Shown: positions 10,901 through 21,048, numbered from the stretch's first letter. The stretch: DNA of 64,000 nt from Symbiodinium kawagutii (GCA_009767595.1 VSDK01012368.1:209619-273618); one strand, 5' to 3'. Translations and numbers: made by a program. The notes: generated by a model not told the origin, from the sequence alone.

Positions 10901-12826
10901 ACTGTATGTAATTATGTATGTACTGTAATGTATCTATTTTGATTTTTGTACATCGTAGATTTTTGCGTCTCTTTTGACTATATACTATATTATATACTGT
11001 GTACTCACGTAATCTCACGTACTTGTATTTTCAAATGTAATTTATTGAATTGAATTGCGCAATATATAGCTATTTTTTGCCCCGACAGGTGAGGGAGAAA
11101 GCCAGTGAGGCCTTCATGGCCGCAAATTCTGACGAAATCTCTGCGGCTCTGCGCACTGTGAAGGACAGATTCTCACAAACAAATTTGTGGTTTGCGTTTT
11201 GATTTGAACTTTTCTTTTGTCGTCGTTTGTTGCTGAAGGGTGTTAAAGTGTTAAACTGCAGTTTGTCATGTTGTGTCCCAGTCATGGCCGCTGGTTAAAA
11301 CTGTTGGGCCGCGCTTGCTAATGGAGGAGTTTGCGGACAAGGTCGAAGCGAAGATGTTGCAGCAGCGCCAAGAAACATCTCAAGCATGCTTGAAAGCTTT
11401 TGTCGACCATGTGAATCACCTCATCAACGGCACCAAGGAGGTCTCTGAGGATGACATCTCCGAGTTCTTAAAGCTGGAGGATGCAATGGAACAGATGCGG
11501 CAGCCAGCTGACTGCTTTGGATCCTTGCTGTTGGAGAAGGATTTGGAACCAAAGTCCTTGGCATTCAGCGATGTGATCAATCTTGCAAAGACCATCAAAT
11601 TGACTTTCAAGACTTTCATTGACGGCCAACCGTTGGACCCCTCCAGTGTGGATGACAATGTGGCTGCGTTGATTTCAATCCTGGGGAAGCCGTCAGCTGT
11701 TGTCAGAGGCTTGCAAGGGTTTCCCGAATTTGCTGCAGTTGCAGAGAAGCGATTGGTCAGTATGCTGGTGAAATCTTTGGAGTCCACTGCAACGCCTTTG
11801 CTGCAAGCTTTGGGCGGTCGGAAGGTGCTGGCCTTCTTCGATTCCAAGGCCTCATTGGACTTGTCGGCCGAGAACAAGCTGGAGCTGCCTGACAAAGAAG
11901 AGATCCAAAAAGCTCGACAAAGTTGTGAGGATTGCAGCAAAGCATTTCCGGACTGGCTCCACAAGACGCTTCCTCATTTTGGCGTTGGATGCTGCGACGC
12001 AGAAGATACTTCTGGGCTAACCACTGCCAGTGTAGAGATGTGGATGGTCGCCGTGTTCCCCAGGGCCTTGAGCGTGATTTCTCTTGTTCAAGGGTGCTTG
12101 GGCTTGGAGACGGAGCTGTTGAACGAGTTGACGCTTCCAGCTTCCAAGTACACCGATTTCGTGACAGGTGTGGTTACGGCTCATGCGGAGATGGAAGCAT
12201 GCAAACACATGGCCGTTGCTTTCAAGATTTCTGAGGAGAGCGAAAGCAAAAGAATGATTTCCGTTGCCAAGTTTGTCAAGCGCATTGAAGACAGTCTTTG
12301 TGGTGCGGCCACTGGGATTTTGAAAGCATTGGTTTCCTTGAAGACAAGCACTTTGGAGACGGTGCAAAAGCTTCTCAAGGATGACCAGTTGGCCCAGACG
12401 AACCAAATCATCGGCGATGGATGCTCCGACCCCAACATGAACAAGCTGTTGGAGATTGCCCAGTCCAAGAACTCCAAGAGTTTGCACGCCCAAGTGAAAC
12501 AGGTAGAGTTCCTGGCCGAGGTCTTCAGCGCGCTGGGCGGCTTGAAAGCTGTCAAAGCCGATGGTTGCCAAGCTCTTCAGGAGCAGGTGCAGGCTGCATC
12601 AGCGGAGTTGATTGGCGAGATGGTCATGGATGCCAAGACGCTCAACTGTTGCCTGGCAACAGTGCAGGCCTTGTGGCGCCCATTGCGGTCAGGTGAAGGG
12701 CGCGGTCAGCTCGCCAGGCGTGCCCGTGTCATGATCACTACCAGGGGCGTGAAGGTGCCGCCCAATTTAGATTTGTTTTTGACAAAAAAGGCAGCCTCAG
12801 CAGACCAGGCTGAGGAAAAGAAGTAG
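3934..12826 (+). CDS. Unrecognised ten-exon dinoflagellate protein, about 1,305 residues
   Basis: I do not recognise this gene. Ten exons (listed separately) join without any phase conflict from ATG 3,934 to TAG 12,824. The order of features in the protein is: a Cys cluster (CRYC, then C, then HAECLPC) resembling a zinc-binding module; a basic tail KRRRSGP; a middle section with VETRQKLGVLWPSAVYKKE; a Gly/Arg RGG segment in exon 5; then long helical, Leu/Lys/Glu-rich exons, the last of 514 residues. The RGG segment suggests RNA binding and the Cys cluster suggests nucleic-acid or protein contact, but both are inference. It starts only about 120 bp after the methyltransferase stop, on the same strand, as is usual in dinoflagellate gene clusters. 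The 5' end is the least certain part, since the first 85 codons have weaker coding character than the rest of exon 1. Confidence 0.75.
4504..5830 (+). other. Intron with long degenerate (AGTCAT)n array
   Basis: About 1.3 kb, mostly degenerate repeats of AGTCAT, AGTCAGAGTCAT and, near the end, GACTCATAGAC, at about 4,590-5,470. The last 350 bases lose the repeat and run to the CAG acceptor at 5,830. Confidence 0.7.
4590..5470. repeat. Degenerate (AGTCAT)n satellite-like array
   Basis: Nearly 900 bp of AGTCAT and AGTCAG hexamers with frequent substitutions. The same word recurs in smaller blocks at 8,925-9,075 and 14,055-14,105, so it is a local favourite of this 14 kb and is absent from the cryptochrome introns. 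Confidence 0.85.
5831..6044 (+). CDS. Unrecognised gene exon 2
   Basis: Starts after GACCAG (phase 0) with AEEIMDDRENTISMNQECG and contains VETRQKLGVLWPSAVYKKE and VGVLRDASHGNPTG. It ends in phase 1 before a GC donor (GCCTGT at 6,045). The fit with the next exon (G+GC) reads NPTGTYEVTDFKRSYG. Confidence 0.75.
6281..6492 (+). CDS. Unrecognised gene exon 3
   Basis: Starts after CGGCAG in phase 1. Reads TYEVTDFKRSYGSNVLEA, then a Ser-rich stretch and EEVENTWKHVQK. The end is uncertain: GC donors at 6,493 (GCCTGC) and 6,502 (GCAGGG) are both in phase 0 and fit exon 4. Confidence 0.65.
6493..7146 (+). other. Intron, no feature recognised
   Basis: About 650 bp with a short direct repeat (TTTGGATGAT at 6,525 and 6,540; GGGTGTTCCAAATCTA at 6,508 and 6,578) and a run of TGATTATGTGA words near 6,895. 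I see no gene in it. Confidence 0.5.
7147..7270 (+). CDS. Unrecognised gene exon 4
   Basis: Starts after ACGCAG in phase 0. Reads VEKDGENQAFLEGASSSKRG and GRDEFDDLMGFGPLVSNG, ending ...IPTP in phase 1 before a GC donor (GCCATT at 7,271). Confidence 0.75.
7271..8028 (+). other. Intron with AT-rich and (GA)n tracts
   Basis: About 760 bp. It holds ATT/ACT-rich sequence at 7,745-7,845 and a purine (GA)n run at 7,864-7,925. No gene is evident. Confidence 0.6.
7745..7925. repeat. (ATT)n followed by (GA)n microsatellite
   Basis: TATTATTACTATTAC words at 7,760-7,845, then an almost pure GAGAGA run at 7,864-7,925 with one GACAGA interruption. Confidence 0.9.
8029..8420 (+). CDS. Unrecognised gene exon 5 (RGG segment)
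   Basis: Starts after TTGCAG in phase 1. It opens with PNPKGRGRGGGRGGGRGEP, a classic Gly/Arg RGG-type segment of the kind found in RNA-binding proteins, followed by a QQQAPAAPRPQP linker and a helical part (SDRILLECKQALDNLKSD). The end is placed before GTGCAG at 8,421 because exon 6 is open only in phase 0. A GA donor at 8,427 would also serve. Confidence 0.75.
8747..8896 (+). CDS. Unrecognised gene exon 6
   Basis: Starts after TTGCAG in phase 0; other phases hit stops. Reads DMVAALHDAKVAGDEFLAK and LFDMALQREAAWRDCGW. Ends in phase 0 before a GTTTTG donor at 8,897; the open frame itself stops at TGA 8,912. Confidence 0.7.
8897..9541 (+). other. Intron with (CATAGACT)n block
   Basis: About 645 bp. 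A block of ACTCATAG words lies at 8,925-9,075 and the rest is unremarkable AT-rich sequence with no gene evident. It ends at CTTGCAG. Confidence 0.6.
9542..9675 (+). CDS. Unrecognised gene exon 7
   Basis: Starts after CTTGCAG in phase 0. Reads VDRAANEKQFDRVMELLGD and KFNLSILQSEDHRKTFQERE. Ends in phase 2 before GTTCCC at 9,676, and the junction codon (AG+G) continues into exon 8 as TRLCVSLLREED. Confidence 0.75.
9676..10201 (+). other. Intron with (ACATAC)n and (TA)n tracts
   Basis: About 525 bp. ACATAC/GTTACATAC words at 9,800-9,960 run into a TATATA tract at about 10,000-10,070 that can fold on itself. No gene is evident. Confidence 0.65.
9800..10075. repeat. (ACATAC)n and (TA)n microsatellite
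   Basis: Tetra- and hexanucleotide ACAT/ACATAC repeats followed by alternating TA, with two copies of ATATATAAATGTATATATAT. Confidence 0.9.
10202..10709 (+). CDS. Unrecognised gene exon 8
   Basis: Starts after AATCAG in phase 2. A 169-codon helical exon: LCVSLLREEDKVKEVGQLL, then VSIAELERSAEKFNQDRQLK and QILDAAAKAIAARKKDAEL, ending DFSRQRKK before GTCCAA at 10,710 in phase 0. Confidence 0.8.
10710..11088 (+). other. Intron with ATGTATG repeats
   Basis: About 380 bp, rich in ATGTATGATG and TACATGT words between 10,815 and 10,925, ending at CCCGACAG. No gene is evident. Confidence 0.6.
11089..11157 (+). CDS. Unrecognised gene exon 9
   Basis: A 23-codon exon after CCGACAG. Reads VREKASEAFMAANSDE then ISAALRT, ending before GTGAAG at 11,158 in phase 0. 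A GA donor at 11,164 (GACAGA) is the alternative. Confidence 0.65.
11282..12826 (+). CDS. Unrecognised gene exon 10 (C-terminal, 514 residues)
   Basis: Starts after GTCCCAG with SWPLVKTVGPRLLMEEFADK and stops at TAG 12,824-12,826 (...ADQAEEKK). This is a long uninterrupted helical segment rich in Leu, Ala, Lys and Glu, with scattered Cys (SCEDCSKAF, GVGCCDAED). It is the longest clean coding run in the window. I see no known domain signature. The open frames in other phases across it are shadows. Confidence 0.85.
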   Translation, partial: SWPLVKTVGPRLLMEEFADKVEAKMLQQRQETSQACLKAFVDHVNHLINGTKEVSEDDISEFLKLEDAMEQMRQPADCFGSLLLEKDLEPKSLAFSDVINLAKTIKLTFKTFIDGQPLDPSSVDDNVAALISILGKPSAVVRGLQGFPEFAAVAEKRLVSMLVKSLESTATPLLQALGGRKVLAFFDSKASLDLSAENKLELPDKEEIQKARQSCEDCSKAFPDWLHKTLPHFGVGCCDAEDTSGLTTASVEMWMVAVFPRALSVISLVQGCLGLETELLNELTLPASKYTDFVTGVVTAHAEMEACKHMAVAFKISEESESKRMISVAKFVKRIEDSLCGAATGILKALVSLKTSTLETVQKLLKDDQLAQTNQIIGDGCSDPNMNKLLEIAQSKNSKSLHAQVKQVEFLAEVFSALGGLKAVKADGCQALQEQVQAASAELIGEMVMDAKTLNCCLATVQALWRPLRSGEGRGQLARRARVMITTRGVKVPPNLDLFLTKKAASADQAEEKK

Positions 12827-15214
12827 AAACTAAGCTGAAAGCTGAAAGCCTTCAGGAACGGCTGCTTTTTGAGGTAAGTCTTGTCGGAGCCGCTGGGTTT
12901 TCAACTGTTTCTCCAAGAGGCGTGTTTTCATTGATAGACTGATAGACTGATAGATGAACCAAGTTGGTTACTCTAATGAATTACAATTTCATAATAAACT
13001 TTGATCACATATAATATATTAATATATTATTTATATAATTATATAATGTTCTTTTATTATTTGTCTTTGTCGTGACTTCACTCACTCAGCTGCGGTAGAT
13101 GCATTTATTTTATTTTGCTTGGCCCGATGGGACGACGCTTTGCCTTGCAGATTTCATGCTGCAGATTTCCAGGCTTCAGAACAGAAGTCTCAATCTCAAT
13201 CTTGTAAAAGTGGCCAAGGCCAGGGTGCGCAGCACAAGCCGCAGTGGAGTTCAGAAAGTGTTTCAATTGTAAGCTGTCAATGTCACATGTCGCGTCGTAT
13301 GTTATGTTCCTTCCAAGTTTGGTTTGTGAATCAGTCATTCATTTGTTCTCCGTCGTTGCGGTTTGTGTAGGGGGTATCAACTCGGCCATCCTTTTAGACT
13401 GCAGCGTGTCTGTCATTGCTGCGGCAAGGGCGTGCCGGATTGATGTTGCCGCTTTGTTCGGCAATACCAAGGCAGCAAACACGAAAAAGAACATGCAAGG
13501 GAAACTTGGGCAAGGGAAATTTTGGATAAGTAGCTGAGGAAGTACTGTGTCTAGTGTACGGGGCGGTAGGCTGGCATGAAAGCAGATTGGAGTGGAGGAT
13601 GACAAAGCAGATCGCATGATTCATAACCAATTGCATAGGCTCGTTTCAACCGCGGGTCAGACATGATCACATTATCATTATCCCATCCTTGTGTTCTTTG
13701 GCGGTTGTTCATGTTGATTCTTTTGAAGAAAGCAAATCTTCTGTATATCATTTGGGCCATTTGGGCCATTTGAGTATGTAATGTAACTATGTAAAGTGAG
13801 TGTAAGGCTGGCTATTCGGATCCGGATGCGGCTATGCGGCTATGCGGCTATGCTATGTAATGTAATTATTTTGTAAATGTCAGGAAATATTTATTGAATC
13901 TATTTAATTGTTTGTATTGTATTGTATTTTATTCCCAGTATGTTGTTACTTGTGTTTTTGATTTACAACCATTTGTTTATCACGGTTCAGCTAGTATGGT
14001 CTGTGGTCTGTGGTCTATGGCTATGGCTCGCTTTTACTGATAATTTGTAATTGTTTATAGTCATAGTCATAGTCATAGTCATAGTTCATAGTCATAGTCT
14101 TCAGTCTTCAATCTACTGTAGTAGTAAATAGTGAGCGTGTCATGGCTCCCGTGTTTGATCCAGTTCCACTTTGATAGGTTATCTACTATGAGCTATGTCA
14201 AGCTCCCGTATTTGATCCAGTTCCTTTTCTTACGGCGGCCACTGCTGAAATGCTCGCAGGACCAATGCCAAAGACTGCGTGCAGCCAATAGGAGCAGAAC
14301 GTTTTAGTTGGCTTTGAAAAAAGAGCCAGCTTGGGCCGCGGAATCAATGATGACAACTTGCAAGCAATCGTTGACGGATCAACGGTTGGCCTAGCGGCCA
14401 ACGGGTGCCAAGATTATAACAATTGTGTCAACCAACGATCTTGGGGGCTGGGCAGCGCATTCTTTTGGGCAGTGTTGCAGTGCAGATGGCTAAAGATTCG
14501 AGAACGGTTCTAGGTGTGCCATTGGTAGCATTTTGCAATTTGTTGGTATGCCATATATGGGAAATGAAATGCAATTGATATTATGACTGACTATAGGATA
14601 TGACTTCGGGCCGTAACTATTGACTATTAATATGATCATATGTATTATATTTCGACATTTGATGTTTGCATAGCGTCATGACTCATCATGACTCATGAAT
14701 TCCTTTGATTCCTATGATGATTTTGATTTGAATCATTGGCTCATTTGACTCATATTACATATTACATATTGTATGAATGATCGTATGATGATAATCTTGC
14801 TTCGATTTCCTGACTGATCCTTAGCCATGTCTGGCACTTCGGAAATGGGCTGGCCACTTTTAATCTATTCGAGAATGATTTCGGCAGTTCATGGCTGAGA
14901 TGTGGAAACATGTGGAAACATTTGCAGCCTTTTGGGCGTGCAAACGCTGCCCCGAACTTTCAGAGTTGTATGGGGGCGCCAAATGTTGAGTGGAAGCTGG
15001 CCATTTGCATTGAAACGGTACACCGGAAACCCCGGAAAACGGTAATGGTTTAAACTTTAAATGGTTTCGGTTTCGTTTTTTGGCTCTTGGAAGCACCGAG
15101 GTGTAAGACACTTAGTATGGCCTACATAAAGCATCACATTTACACAGAACACAAGAAATTGGTTTGACTTGTGGAAATGTCAATTACCGCCCAATTGACC
15201 AATTGAAGTACAGA
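12827..15214. other. Mostly non-coding region after the unrecognised gene
   Basis: Contains AT-rich sequence (12,990-13,050), a short (CGGCTATG)n block near 13,830-13,855, and a (AGTCAT)n block at 14,055-14,105. Weak coding traces at about 13,150-13,537 are listed separately. A 60-codon open frame near 14,331 lacks an ATG start and I do not call it. Confidence 0.5.
13160..13537 (+). CDS. Possible exon pair of an unrecognised small gene
   Basis: Two stretches have coding character. One is about 13,160-13,260 (FQASEQKSQSQSCKSGQGQG, HKPQWSSES). The other is about 13,372-13,537, where GINSAILLDCSVSVIAAARA leads to a TAG after QGKLGQGKFWISS. An AG followed by G precedes the second. They follow the stop of the large gene by a few hundred bases and could be its alternative 3' end or a separate gene. 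Confidence 0.25.
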
Positions 15215-15980
15215 ACACTCGTCAATGAACTGTGCAAAACTTAACCGCGCAGAATCGGCAGATGAAACTTGGAGAAGTCAAAGTTGAAGTGTGGAAAACC
15301 AACCGCTGAAACATGGAAAGCAATTTAAGTAGTTCATTTTTTAGGCGTGGAAAATCAACAGCTGAAATGTGGCAAAATGAAAGTTGAAACCTCGAAAACC
15401 AACCCCTGAAGTCTAAAAACTGGTTCTTGAAGTGCAGAAAACACGCCACAGAAATGTGGACAACTCCCCCTTGAAACGTGGAAAACCAACCGCTGAAGCG
15501 TGGAAAAATCAACCGCTGACCTGTGGACAACTCCCTTTTGAAACGTGGAAAATCAACCGCTGAAGTGTGGAAAATCAACCGTTGAAATGTGCAAAACTTC
15601 CTTTTGAAACGTGGAAAACCAACCGCTGAAGCGTGGAAAATCAACCGTTAAAATGTGGAAAAACTTCCCTTTCAAACGTGGAAAACCAACCGCTGAAGTG
15701 TGGAAAATCAACCGTTGAAATGTGGAAAACCTCCCTTTGAAACGTGGAAAACCAACCGCTGAAGTGTGGAAAATCAACCGTTGAAATGTGGAAAACCTCC
15801 CTTTGAAACGTGGAAAACCAACCGCTGAAGTGTGGAAAATCAACCATCGAAATGTGGAAAAACTACCCTTTCAAACGTGGAAAACCAACCGCTGAAGCGT
15901 GGAAAATCAACCGTTGAAATGTGGAAAACCTCCCTTTGAAACGTGGAAAACCAACCGCTGAAGTGTGGAAAATTTGCCTC
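15215..15980. repeat. Satellite of 22-bp units arranged in 66-bp triplets
   Basis: The word GTGGAAAA recurs every 22 bp. In the best-preserved part (15,590-15,960) three slightly different 22-mers alternate in fixed order (one with CCTCCCTTTGAAAC, one with CCAACCGCTGAA, one with TCAACCGTTGAAAT), giving a 66-bp higher-order unit. Because 66 is divisible by three, the minus strand stays open and yields repetitive FSTFQR-type translations that are not genes. Units decay towards 15,215. Confidence 0.92.
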
Positions 15981-18929
15981 TGAGTAGGCTTTTGTAGGGC
16001 CACGTAGACCCCCCAAGGTGTGTAAAGAATAGTTGGCCAGCGGCCCCCCCAACCTATAAGGATCTATAAGGTAGCTCGAATCACCTACAACCATGGTCCG
16101 TAAATTGCTAGGGACGCGCGTCCTTTAGAAACCATGCTAGCAACCAGCCATGGTCACATCGATGGTTGATGGTTAGCTGGTTCCAGCAGCTGGTGAGAGT
16201 TCTGTGTTGGAAATATGGGGTTACACTCTTGCAAACCAATCTGGTTGCGCTAAAAATTACCATTTTTCATAGGTAATATTTCTATGGTGGATTTTCCACG
16301 CAACCAGGTTAGTTTACCATTTATCATAGGGAACCCCCCCCCAACCATACCGGTGGACATAGGGGTACATCATGGGTGGACAAATCCATTTGTCATGAAT
16401 CGAGACTGTAGACGCAGGAACTATCATTGCATCAGATTCCACAACCCATCGAAGACATTGATCAGTGGAGAAGGCTGAAGCAAAGGCGCTTTGGAAAGAA
16501 CATTGGATTCGCAATGATTCACAAGTACGTTTGGATATGGTTTCAAAACAAGTACACTCTAAGTACCGCTTGAAAACAGTGTCATTTAGTTCGATATTGT
16601 TCGATAGCAACAATGTCAATGTTCTCGTGTATTGGAAAACCAAGCGTACCGAAAATTCATATTCTCAGACGAACCCTTTCTTGGTATATCATATCCAGAG
16701 CCGTGTATGGCTGTTCACATCGGTTCACCGTTAAACCGGAGACGATGTATTTGTTTCCAAATACAATATTAGTTGGTGACGAGTGAACATACCACCGACA
16801 TTGGTGGATACACTACACCATGGATGACATATGTTTCCTTGCACCATTTGCTTTACAGCTAGGTTGACTTTTTGGATCTATTTCAATTCCTACTACAATG
16901 ATTTTGTCATTGTTCACTTGGTGGTCCATCCCATTTCGTAAGTTGTAACCCCTGGTTGTATGTTCAATTATGCCTTTGGTAAGAGTTGGGTTACCGTATC
17001 CTATCCATAACAACGTTATAAACGCTGGGATGAACCACCCTATCCGTAACTTCAACGTTGGAACCCCCCCACTGATCATCTAAGGCGGACAAACTTCCAA
17101 GGACCGGCGGCGTGGCTTCCAGTCATGGCTACATCCATAGCATCAAAATGACGCCTTTCATACGTCCAACATTATACCCTCTGTTTGCCAAGCACATCGA
17201 ACATGTAAATGATATGTGTCTATAGTATAACTTACTTCTGAATTACTATGTTATAGTGAAACCTGCAAGAGAATAGATGCCGTTATTGTTTGGAGAGGCC
17301 CCTGGACAAGAGGGAAATCTATCATTGCATCCTTTGCAATTTATTTGCACCACTGTCGCCACCAACATTAAAAATAGATAAATTACGACTGTCTCATGCA
17401 GCGTTTTTATTGACAGCCAACTCCAGCAAATGATATACACCCATTATTTAGATTCAGATTAAATCCGTATTTCATGGGTTTGCTGTGTGGTGCCTCGCCC
17501 ATGACTTATCGTCTTGATGTTGATTAGCCACTAGCTGCAGTAGTTCTTGGATTTTAGCTCACTTTATGTCTCTTGATTGCTCATGCAATTAGACCATTCA
17601 TCGCTGCTGCATCCTGGGGCCCCCTGCGATTGACAATCAGAAACCAGATCAACTACCGAAGGTTAGGGAAAAAGATCGGCCTACAAGTTCCCCAATCAAT
17701 TCTCCATGTATGATACCCATTAGAATCAACTATCTTGACAGACTAACATAGAAACCATATTTGAGTTTATGGCCATAGGATGCCATACATGTTTATATAT
17801 ATATATATACAGTATATATATATATATAAATGATATACAAGTTTGCTTACCACAAGTATCAACACTGGAGCCCTTTTTTTTGCCTGTGGCGCCGAAATTG
17901 TCAAACATTTGGTGGCTAACTACAGGCGGCCCCATGGCTGGTGTCCCTTAGCACACCATGTGTCATTTTTGATGAGGTGAGCAACGAACCTCTATCAATG
18001 GTTAATTCATTGTAGTACTTAAAACGGTTGGTTAGTACTAGTTGATATTTTCATGACGGACTGGAAAGTGAGAATTGTTGTTAGTGAGTTTCATGGTAAA
18101 TTCCTGGTAGATGGGTGTAAGTGGTTAATACCATGAATGATGGCCAATAATTTTGCCAATCATTATCATTTAATATTTTTCAAACCATATGTTTGCTACT
18201 ATGTTGCAATGACTATTCACCATCATTGACCACCATTCAGAACTATTGACTATTTATAACTATATAGATACTATTATTCTTGACCATGATGAGCCAGCTT
18301 CTGGACGACCTTCAGTATCATATCAACCATCCTTTCTTGCCATATTGTAGAATCAGTGTTGAAACGATGATATTGATATCAGTGACCATATTGATAGCGT
18401 CTTAACATCAGTCCTCACAAATTATTAACAACTACTAAACCAGTATTCACCAGTATTCACCACTATTCACCACTATTCACCAGTATTCACCAGCATGCAC
18501 CAATATTCACCAGTATCACCAGTACTCACCAGTATTCACCATTATTCACCATTTTTGGCCACTATTTACCAGTTTTCCAAGCATGAACCATTATTCACCT
18601 AATCATTATCCTAACTTTATGACTAAGCATCAATTAACCATCATTCACCATCAGTCCTTAGCATCTCATTAACCATTGACATTACAGAACCAGCAACTAA
18701 ACCAGTATTCAACAGTATTCCAAACATCAACCATGATCCCAAAGAATCCCCTGTTACTAACCCTCAATTGATTACCATTGATGGGGATTGTTTGGGATCA
18801 TGGTTCAATCATTAACAACTGATGGTGTTCCAAACAGCAACTAACCACCTATTACCAACTGTTATTACTAGTAATCCCCTATTACTAATAGGTAATTACC
18901 ACCTATTACTAACCACCTATTACTAACCA
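15981..18929. other. Non-coding region, no gene recognised
   Basis: Contains runs of C in GAACCCCCCCCCAACC contexts (16,333 and 17,060), a (TA)n tract at 17,797-17,832, and from 18,430 a block of TATTCACCAG words. An open frame at 16,465-16,734 has no recognisable motif and lies in compositionally ordinary sequence. Confidence 0.5.
18430..18600. repeat. Decamer-like (ATTCACCAGT)n array
   Basis: CCAGTATTCA, CCACTATTCA and CCAGCATGCA words recur about every ten bases between 18,440 and 18,560, with looser copies beyond. Confidence 0.75.
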
Positions 18930-19036
18930 TTGTTAATTAACCTGTTGTCCACCTATTACCAGTATTACCTTACAATAGTAAGCACCTATTGGCTCTCTCA
19001 GTTCACCAACTCTGATGGCACCACTGGGAGCAGACT

Positions 19037-19160
19037 TCAGGATGGGGAGCTCCAAGCCTTGGAAGATGAACTGAAGACCCTGGACGCGGAGCAGCAGGCG
19101 ACGTGGGGGGCCGTGGGGCCGGCGCAGCGCTCGCCTGCAGCCTGGGGACGGGACGGAGAG
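19037..19160 (+). CDS. Exon candidate of an unrecognised gene (coiled-coil-like)
   Basis: A GC-rich island after CTTCAG reads DGELQALEDELKTLDAEQ then QATWGAVGPAQRSPAAWG, a Leu/Glu heptad-like helix. The composition contrasts sharply with its AT-rich surroundings, as the cryptochrome exons do. The 3' end is not resolved. Confidence 0.4.
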
Positions 19161-19210
19161 TCGATGCAGTCGTGGTGGTTTCGAGGTTTCGTCGTAGTAG
19201 GAAAGCCGTA

Positions 19211-19338
19211 AATGGCGAGCTGGGTCAAGGCTTCAACCAGCAATAATGGGGGAGAAGTTCACCAACAAAACTATAGGGAAAACAATGGTTAATGGTAGGG
19301 GAACCAGGGGTACAGGGTTTTGACCCACTGCCAAATGG
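19211..19338 (+). mobile_element. MITE-like element, family B (copy 1)
   Basis: Bounded by AATGGCGAGCTGGGTCAA on the left and TTGACCCACTGCCAAAT on the right, an imperfect terminal inverted repeat. The interior contains CTATAGGGAAAACAATGG, then GGTTAATGGTAGGGGAACC and AGGGGTACAGGG. It has no coding capacity. Confidence 0.7.
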
Positions 19339-19340
19339 AT

Positions 19341-19470
19341 GGTGTTCTCAAAGCGATGTTGTTGTGCTGGGATTTCTGAATCCATTTGGGGGAAGTTATG
19401 CTGGGTTTATTGATATAAATGGTAAAGATACAGGATGATCTGGGGGGTCCTCTATTTTAAGAAACCACCA
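19341..19470. mobile_element. MITE-like element, family A (copy 1, degraded)
   Basis: GGTGTTCTCAAA on the left and GGGGTCCTCTATTTTAAG then AAACCACC on the right; the left arm is the more decayed. It sits only two bases from the family B copy at 19,211-19,338. Confidence 0.55.
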
Positions 19471-20997
19471 GGCGATCATGTTCTACGATGAGTTTAATGA
19501 AATTCATCAGCGATGGTTACATTTGTGGACACATGGATTGCAAAGGGGTTACAATAACTGGTGATGTGGCAGAGAAGCAGTGCATATGATCATGATCAAC
19601 CATTGCTATCAACTATTATCACTTCACCACCTATTAATGATTTTGACAACGCACCAACAATGATCACTTGTTGTGTTCAGGGAGCATCCTGCTAGTTTGC
19701 GGAGCAGTCGTTCCTTGTGGCAGCTTGGCACGCCAAATAAACAGCCAACAATAATGGTCCAATCCTGATGGCGATAAGTGACCAGTCATGGTCAATGATT
19801 GTGAATCATTTAATGATGACACTGCTAATCATGTTTGTCATTGATGATGACTCTGGATCACCATGATCACCCGTCTCGTTGATGACAGTTATAACTATTG
19901 ATAGCGAGGCACCGATCAATGATTTTGAATAGATTAATGCTGATTAGGTATTAAAGATCATTAATCACAATCATTAATCAATAATCAATACTGTATCAAA
20001 TCACCTATGATTAGGTATTAATCATTATGATTGTTGACACCGATTGTTACGTCTTTTTTGGGAAACTATCAGGGGTTGAAGGTGAGCTTTGAGCTTACAA
20101 CTCGTGTTAATTGGGAATTGTGTGATCATCTGCCAGTGATGAATTACACAGGCATCGTTTGTTATGTTTGTTGATGTTGGTGCGTTTCTGGCAATCCAAC
20201 ATGGCAATTGAACACCAATTTGATGAACTCTTTCCACATCGGTGTTTCCATGTTGTTTTTCATGGGTGAAAAATGCCGTCGGACAAAACTTGCATCCTGC
20301 TTTTGTTGGTAGATGGGTGGTACCACCTGGTGCGTCTTATTGGTGATCACTCTTTGCCATTGGAACCAGTCTTGCGACATCGAGCTGTCTGACTGAGTTT
20401 GTTCCTATCCCGACCAGTTGCAGATTCTTGACTGTCAATTTGCTGCCTCATGATCGAACCATAATCCATAATTTGCCGGAATTAGCATACCAAAATGGAC
20501 CATTAATGATTCTTATGATGTAATATCAACCAAATAGACCCACTAGTCATCATCATCGACTCTGAATTTTGATTCGTTTTACATAACAGTTTTGGCCATT
20601 ATTAGCCATCATCAAACATTATTTGGCATTATTTATTGCAGTAATCATGATGATGGTCCACCATGATTCGTCATGGGTCCCTCGTGACTTTGGACCATTG
20701 TTGATCGTCCCTAATTATGGGCCACGAGAAACCATTATATAACCCTCACTGCCCATCACCACATCCATCATGACCACCACAAACGGTCATCATTCCGGTC
20801 ATCTCGGCCATCGGCTCAAGCCTTTATCAACCATCAGTTCATTCAGCGTCATGATCAACCATTGGAAGGTCCAACCACTAGTGACCATCATTTTCAGCAT
20901 TTCTTAACCATCAAGCACCTTCTCAACCGTCCATCGACAGTAGCTGCCACCTATCATTGGTTCCATCCCTCGGGTGCCGCGTGGGGCTTTTCGTCAG
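19471..20997. other. Non-coding stretch, TTAACCATCA-type sequence
   Basis: No gene recognised. Rich in ATCATTAATCA, ATCAACCATT and similar words that can pair with each other. Probably intronic or intergenic, depending on whether the flanking exon candidates are real. Confidence 0.4.
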
Positions 20998-21048
20998 GCA
21001 GGGGCGACAGGTGGTTGGCCCATCGCCAGCCATGAGGCTACTTCCTGG
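20998..21048 (+). CDS. Exon candidate of an unrecognised gene (17 codons)
   Basis: After TCGTCAG, AGATGGWPIASHEATSW is open to a possible GC donor (GCTGGT at 21,049). Upstream sequence is CCATC-rich and downstream is GGTTGATGG-rich, the same arrangement as around cryptochrome exons, which is the main reason for calling it. Confidence 0.35.

Noticed and set aside
11416-12571. Minus-strand frames of 124-184 codons under exon 10 of the unrecognised gene
   Set aside because: Antisense shadows of a long GC-rich + strand exon with clear coding phase.
14331-14513. 60-codon frame GRGINDDNLQAIVDGSTVG
   Set aside because: It lacks an ATG start, and both strands are similarly open here.
15222-16094. 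Array of regularly spaced repeats resembling a CRISPR locus
   Set aside because: The 22-bp units are contiguous and diverge gradually, with no unique spacers; the setting is a eukaryotic nuclear genome.
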